Below the pieces are notes generated by a model. The model was not told where the DNA came from and ran no database searches. It worked only from the letters and a program-made list of their open reading frames with translations. Source: JBFMGS01 sp040752635 (GTDB lineage Bacteria; Bacillota; SHA-98; UBA4971). Taken from it: DNA of 64,000 nt. Position 1 is the stretch's first letter. Each line of letters begins with the position of its first letter. The DNA is taken from contig JBFMGS010000003.1 of the NCBI GenBank assembly GCA_040752635.1, forward strand, positions 28,163 through 92,162, read 5' to 3'. The position numbers and the translations under genes were made by a program. Shown here one piece after another: positions 60,829 to 64,000 of this stretch.

Positions 60829-62772
60829 TCACTCTGCTACGAGGCCCTCAGCGGGGCTCGCAGCGGAGTACTTGCGCCTCCAGTTCCGGTAGTCGAGCGC
60901 CTCGATGAGCTTTGCCGAAGCCTTCATGGGGTCGGTTTCCAGGATGAAGTACCCGCCGAACACGTCCTCGGCTATCTTGGTCACGACCTCGGTGACGAGA
61001 GTGCTTCCATAGACAGGCGGGATAACACCCACGTGAGTCGGGAAGCCAAGCGTAACCGCCCACGAGCCGATGGAAACCGCTTTCTCATGCATGGCTTCCG
61101 GGGCCGTGGCGACATACGGGATGTCACATATGTCCGCTCCCATCTCCTTTGCTATCATCACCGCCAGGTCAACGGCGCGGGAGTTGTCCACGCACGATCC
61201 CATGTGGAACGCAAGAGGCAATCCTCCCTCGAAACCTGACGCCTCGGACAGCCTGTGGAGGAACCGCTTGAGCCCGGGCCCGGCGAATTCATCGACCGCT
61301 CCCGACGTCATGTAGCCGGCCTTGGCCATGGCCCCGGCTGCACACCCGGTCGCCACGATGAAGACATCGTTCTTTGCGAGTTCCCTCGCAATGGTAAGAT
61401 GGCCGTCGTCGTGTTTGGCCTTGGTGTTCGTGCAACCCGCGAAGAGCGCGATCCCCCTGATCTCTCCGTCTTCGATGGCGTCCACGAGCGCCCGTATGGG
61501 CTTCTCCTTGTTGATGGAGGCAAAGATACCCAGCATCGCCTCGAGGCTGAAGCCGGCGATCACCTCGTTCTTCGCCTGGGGTATGTGAACCTTCGACCGG
61601 TCGCGCTCCCGGAACGCTTCGATGGCAAGCTTCACGATGCGGCGCGCGCTCTCTTTTGCCCTCTCCTCGCGGAAGTCCACGTGATACGCTCCTGGAATCT
61701 TCGAGAACGGGATCGTCGTGATAAGCTTTGTGTGGAAGCATTCGCAGAGCGTCTTGAGAGCCGGCATGATGCACTGGAGATCAACGATTATGGCGTCCAC
61801 CGCCCCGGTCATTATGGCAAGCTCCTGGGCGATGAAGTTCGTCGCGAGCGGAACCCCCTTTCTCATCAGGACCTCGTTCGCGGTGCAGCATATGCCGACG
61901 ACGTTGATCCCCGCCGCGCCCGCCGCCCTGGCCTCATCCTCCATTTCGCGGGCCACGTCAACCACGATCTCGCTGAGAAGCGGGATGTGGCCGTGGACCG
62001 TGATGTTGACTTTCGCCGGGTCGAGCACTCCAAGGTTGGCCTGGCTCTTGAGTGGCCTTGGGGTGCCGAACAGGATGTCGGTCAGGTCTGTGCTGAGGTG
62101 GCATCCTGCGTAGTCTGCGAGGGCGCTCTTTAGCCCCCCGAAGATGAGGTTGACGGGGTCGGCGTCAACGCCCATGGTTGACCTGTGCATGACCTCAGCG
62201 ATGGCGCCGTTGATATTGCTTGGCATGATGGCGCATTCCTCGAACTTCTCGGTCATGCCGGGCGTTACGGTAGACGTAACCCACGTGCACGGCTCCTCTT
62301 CAAGCCGTGAGAAATCACGCAGCGCTGCAATGGCCACCTCACGCGTGATCTCGGCCGCAGTCTTACCGCTGGGGTCGATCCCGATCCGCCTCGCAACCGC
62401 CTCGGCCTTCGCGGGGTCTGCGATTCGGTAGTCGGGCGCATGGCCATCGAGATGGGCGAGAAGTGTAAGGGCGACGTGCCTTCCATGGTCCGAGTGAGCC
62501 GCGGTGCCCCCGGCTATGGCGCGTATCACGTTCCTGGCGACTATGGAGTAATCGGTCGCCCCACATATGCCACGTTTCGCGCCTTCGCCGAACGGATCTA
62601 TGCGGCATGGCCCCTGCAGACATATGCGGCAACAGACGCCCAGGTTCCCAAAGCCGCAAAGAGGCTCCTGGGCACGGCACCTATCCCACACGGTCTCGAG
62701 GCCTTCATGCTCTGCGTGGTTCAGCATCTCGAGCGCGGCGGGATCGACGCTTCTTTCCTCCAGCCTTCCCAT
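60829..62772 (-). CDS. cooS: Anaerobic carbon monoxide dehydrogenase catalytic subunit
   Basis: 647 residues. N-terminal CGFGNLGVCCRICLQGPCRI supplies the D- and B-cluster cysteines; later conserved C-cluster regions include NVVGICCTANEVLMRKG, FAGCTNTKAKHD, VATGCAAGAMAKAGYM and FHMGSCVDNSRA. Interconverts CO and CO2. ATG at 62772 follows AAGGGGG. Being directly upstream of acsB it may serve as AcsA, the alpha2beta2 partner of ACS. A CRP/FNR-type palindrome lies 79-100 nt upstream of the start. Confidence 0.96.
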   Translation of the reverse strand: MGRLEERSVDPAALEMLNHAEHEGLETVWDRCRAQEPLCGFGNLGVCCRICLQGPCRIDPFGEGAKRGICGATDYSIVARNVIRAIAGGTAAHSDHGRHVALTLLAHLDGHAPDYRIADPAKAEAVARRIGIDPSGKTAAEITREVAIAALRDFSRLEEEPCTWVTSTVTPGMTEKFEECAIMPSNINGAIAEVMHRSTMGVDADPVNLIFGGLKSALADYAGCHLSTDLTDILFGTPRPLKSQANLGVLDPAKVNITVHGHIPLLSEIVVDVAREMEDEARAAGAAGINVVGICCTANEVLMRKGVPLATNFIAQELAIMTGAVDAIIVDLQCIMPALKTLCECFHTKLITTIPFSKIPGAYHVDFREERAKESARRIVKLAIEAFRERDRSKVHIPQAKNEVIAGFSLEAMLGIFASINKEKPIRALVDAIEDGEIRGIALFAGCTNTKAKHDDGHLTIARELAKNDVFIVATGCAAGAMAKAGYMTSGAVDEFAGPGLKRFLHRLSEASGFEGGLPLAFHMGSCVDNSRAVDLAVMIAKEMGADICDIPYVATAPEAMHEKAVSIGSWAVTLGFPTHVGVIPPVYGSTLVTEVVTKIAEDVFGGYFILETDPMKASAKLIEALDYRNWRRKYSAASPAEGLVAE

Positions 62773-62850
62773 TCTCTTTCCCCCTTTGCTCCAAAGTTGA
62801 CTCTAAGTGCGACGATTTACGCATGGTATGGTATTCCCATGATTGCGACT

Positions 62851-62872
62851 GATTGTGACAGATTTCACAATC
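62851..62872. promoter_or_regulatory. CRP/FNR/CooA-type operator upstream of cooS
   Basis: GATTGTGA (62851-62858) and TCACAATC (62865-62872) form a perfect palindrome with the TGTGA-N6-TCACA core of the CRP/FNR superfamily, to which the CO sensor CooA belongs. If class II (centre near -41.5), the start would be near 62820, with AATACCATAC as a -10 region at about 62826-62835. It overlaps the cooF stop codon. Confidence 0.7.
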
Positions 62873-63317
62873 AAACTATGAGGGCCCCCTCTCTTACGAG
62901 CAGGGCCCTCGTTGGACAGTCTCTCACGCAGGCTGGTTCTTTTTCGTCCGGGCATCGGTCGCATTTCAGCGCGACCTTTTCGCCCTCATGTATCTGGATG
63001 CTGCCGTACGGGCAGACCATCACGCACATGTGACACCCCACACACCGGGAGGTGTCGTTATACACCCGGCCGACATCCTCGTCGATCCTCATGGCGCCGC
63101 TGATGCACGCCTCAACGCACGGCGCATCCTCGCAATGGAAGCACCTCAGCGGGAAGTATTCCCCGGCCTCCCTTGTGACACGCACCCTCTGCCTCGGCAG
63201 CGGACGCTCCCAGACCGCGCGGTGTATGTCGTGGCTTTCGGAGTGCATAAGAGCGCACGATATCTCGCACTGGCGGCAACCCACGCACTTACTGAGCCTG
63301 ACGAATATCTCCTTCAT
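62871..63317 (-). CDS. cooF: CooF-type ferredoxin-like electron transfer protein
   Basis: 148 residues from ATG at 63317, with AGGAGGTG about 10 nt upstream; frame open to 63614 inside cooC. Four cysteine groups for [4Fe-4S] clusters: CVGCRQCEISC, CFHCEDAPCVEAC, CVGCHMCVMVC and CDRCPDEKEPACVRDCP. DMSO-reductase-chain B / CooF fold. Accepts electrons from CooS and passes them to an oxidoreductase or hydrogenase. Overlaps cooC by 29 nt. Confidence 0.93.
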   Translation of the reverse strand: MKEIFVRLSKCVGCRQCEISCALMHSESHDIHRAVWERPLPRQRVRVTREAGEYFPLRCFHCEDAPCVEACISGAMRIDEDVGRVYNDTSRCVGCHMCVMVCPYGSIQIHEGEKVALKCDRCPDEKEPACVRDCPTRALLVREGALIV

Positions 63318-64000
63318 CTCTTCCGCCCACCTCCTTTCCAGCAAGCCTTCTGTACACCCCTGAAAGAAGCGATGCGGTAACCTCGCTTCTTGCAGCCGCG
63401 TCTGAAGGAAGCATGCCGATTTCCCGCAGCTTCTCGCTGAACGGTACGACTCCCATGAGTCCCCCGGCGCCGAAGTGAGCCTCGAGCACCGCTCGCTCCT
63501 GCTCCGTTCGCACCTTGTTTGCCACGAAACGGATATCGGCGATGCCCAGATCCCGGGCGAGCGACTCCGTGACCCTTGCCGTCCGCAGGCTTGCCTGGCC
63601 CGGCTCCACAACAACCAGGATCATGTCGACTCCCCTTGCGGTGCCCCTGGTGAGATGCTCTATGCCCGCGCTCATATCCAGCACCACGAGCTCGTCGCGC
63701 TCGATGAGGAGCGCCCCCATTAGGCGTTCGAGAAAGGCGTTCTCCCTGCAGTAACACGCCGTGCCCGCCTGCTTCACCCCGCCCATGCGGATGAGGGAGA
63801 TGTTGCCGGACCTGAGCGAGTAGTTGTCGAGGATATCATCGACTCCCAGGTTTATGCGGAAGTACTGGCCGTCACCCATCCTCTCCCGGATCACATCATC
63901 CATTTCGACGACCGGACGGAGGGATGCGAGAGCTTGCTCCGGGAACCCGAGGGCAAATCCGAGGTTGGCGTCGGGGTCGGCATCGACCGCGAACACGCGC
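63289..64000 (-). CDS. cooC: CooC-type ATPase, 5' end outside the window
   Basis: About 236 visible residues, truncated by the window edge so that the P-loop is missing; the frame remains open to 64000. Visible features: VDADPDANLGFALG, the nickel-binding CxC in GTACYCRENAFL, VLDMSAGIEHLTRGTARGVD, and VANKVRT. Matures CooS by ATP-dependent nickel insertion. Second CooC paralog in the window, about 10 kb from acsF; presumably this one serves CooS and acsF serves ACS. Confidence 0.92.
   Translation of the reverse strand, partial: RVFAVDADPDANLGFALGFPEQALASLRPVVEMDDVIRERMGDGQYFRINLGVDDILDNYSLRSGNISLIRMGGVKQAGTACYCRENAFLERLMGALLIERDELVVLDMSAGIEHLTRGTARGVDMILVVVEPGQASLRTARVTESLARDLGIADIRFVANKVRTEQERAVLEAHFGAGGLMGVVPFSEKLREIGMLPSDAAARSEVTASLLSGVYRRLAGKEVGGRDEGDIRQAQ

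Overview
The window reads as chromosome of a GC-rich, anaerobic, endospore-forming member of the Bacillota (Clostridia / Moorella-like grade) that uses the Wood-Ljungdahl pathway. Evidence for sporulation: an alpha/beta-type small acid-soluble spore protein (33050-33277) and a membrane metallopeptidase / LytM pair sitting exactly where spoIVFB/spoIVFA sit in the conserved Firmicutes mre-min-spoIVF-rplU-rpmA-obg locus. Evidence for acetogenesis or its reversal (syntrophic acetate oxidation): nearly the whole carbonyl branch and its energy-conserving partners in one run. I cannot name a genus. Almost every gene is on the minus strand; only rpsT and the spore protein gene are on plus.

Layout. 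1-1082: YvlD-like membrane protein and divergent rpsT. 1083-7833: holA, then a carbohydrate ABC importer without an ATPase gene, carrying a secreted CehA-type PHP hydrolase. 7834-11400: comEC-comEA. 11442-17174: tRNA-Ala(GGC), rsfS, an RRM RNA-binding protein preceded by a 270-nt leader with its own promoter and terminator, nadD, obg, rpmA, rplU, rng. 17236-25079: two radical-SAM-linked proteins, SpoIVFB/SpoIVFA-like pair, rodA, minE, minD, minC. 25300-32858: mrdA, mreD, mreC, mreB, radC, maf, apbE. 33050-34025: spore protein and a convergent esterase. 34067-39104: rnfCDGEAB. 39349-45919: fdhD, mobA, and a two-gene formate dehydrogenase (FdhA fused to a NuoE-type domain, plus a NuoF/HydB-type flavoprotein). 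45998-50577: ndk, fhs, nfnB, nfnA. 50727-63999: a MaoC-fold protein, acsE, acsD, acsF, acsV, acsC, acsB, an FAD/NAD(P) oxidoreductase, cooS, cooF and the 3' part of a second cooC that runs off the window.

How it fits together. CooS/AcsB with the corrinoid protein AcsCD, methyltransferase AcsE, the reductive activator AcsV and nickel-insertion ATPases make or split acetyl-CoA; Fhs and the formate dehydrogenase link CO2/formate to the folate branch; NfnAB exchanges electrons between NADH, NADPH and ferredoxin; Rnf couples ferredoxin:NAD+ to ion translocation; ApbE can supply the covalent FMN of RnfD/RnfG. MetF/MetV, FolD and FchA are not in the window.

The most unusual non-genic signals are: a dispersed palindromic repeat family with ends GGGGTTGCCGGTG (two full copies, one short hairpin, two solo ends), one copy carrying a nested insertion and the two full copies showing a compensatory base-pair change; the promoter-leader-terminator unit in front of the RRM gene; a perfect TGTGA-N6-TCACA operator immediately upstream of cooS; and an rsfS gene whose best ribosome binding site points to an AUA codon.
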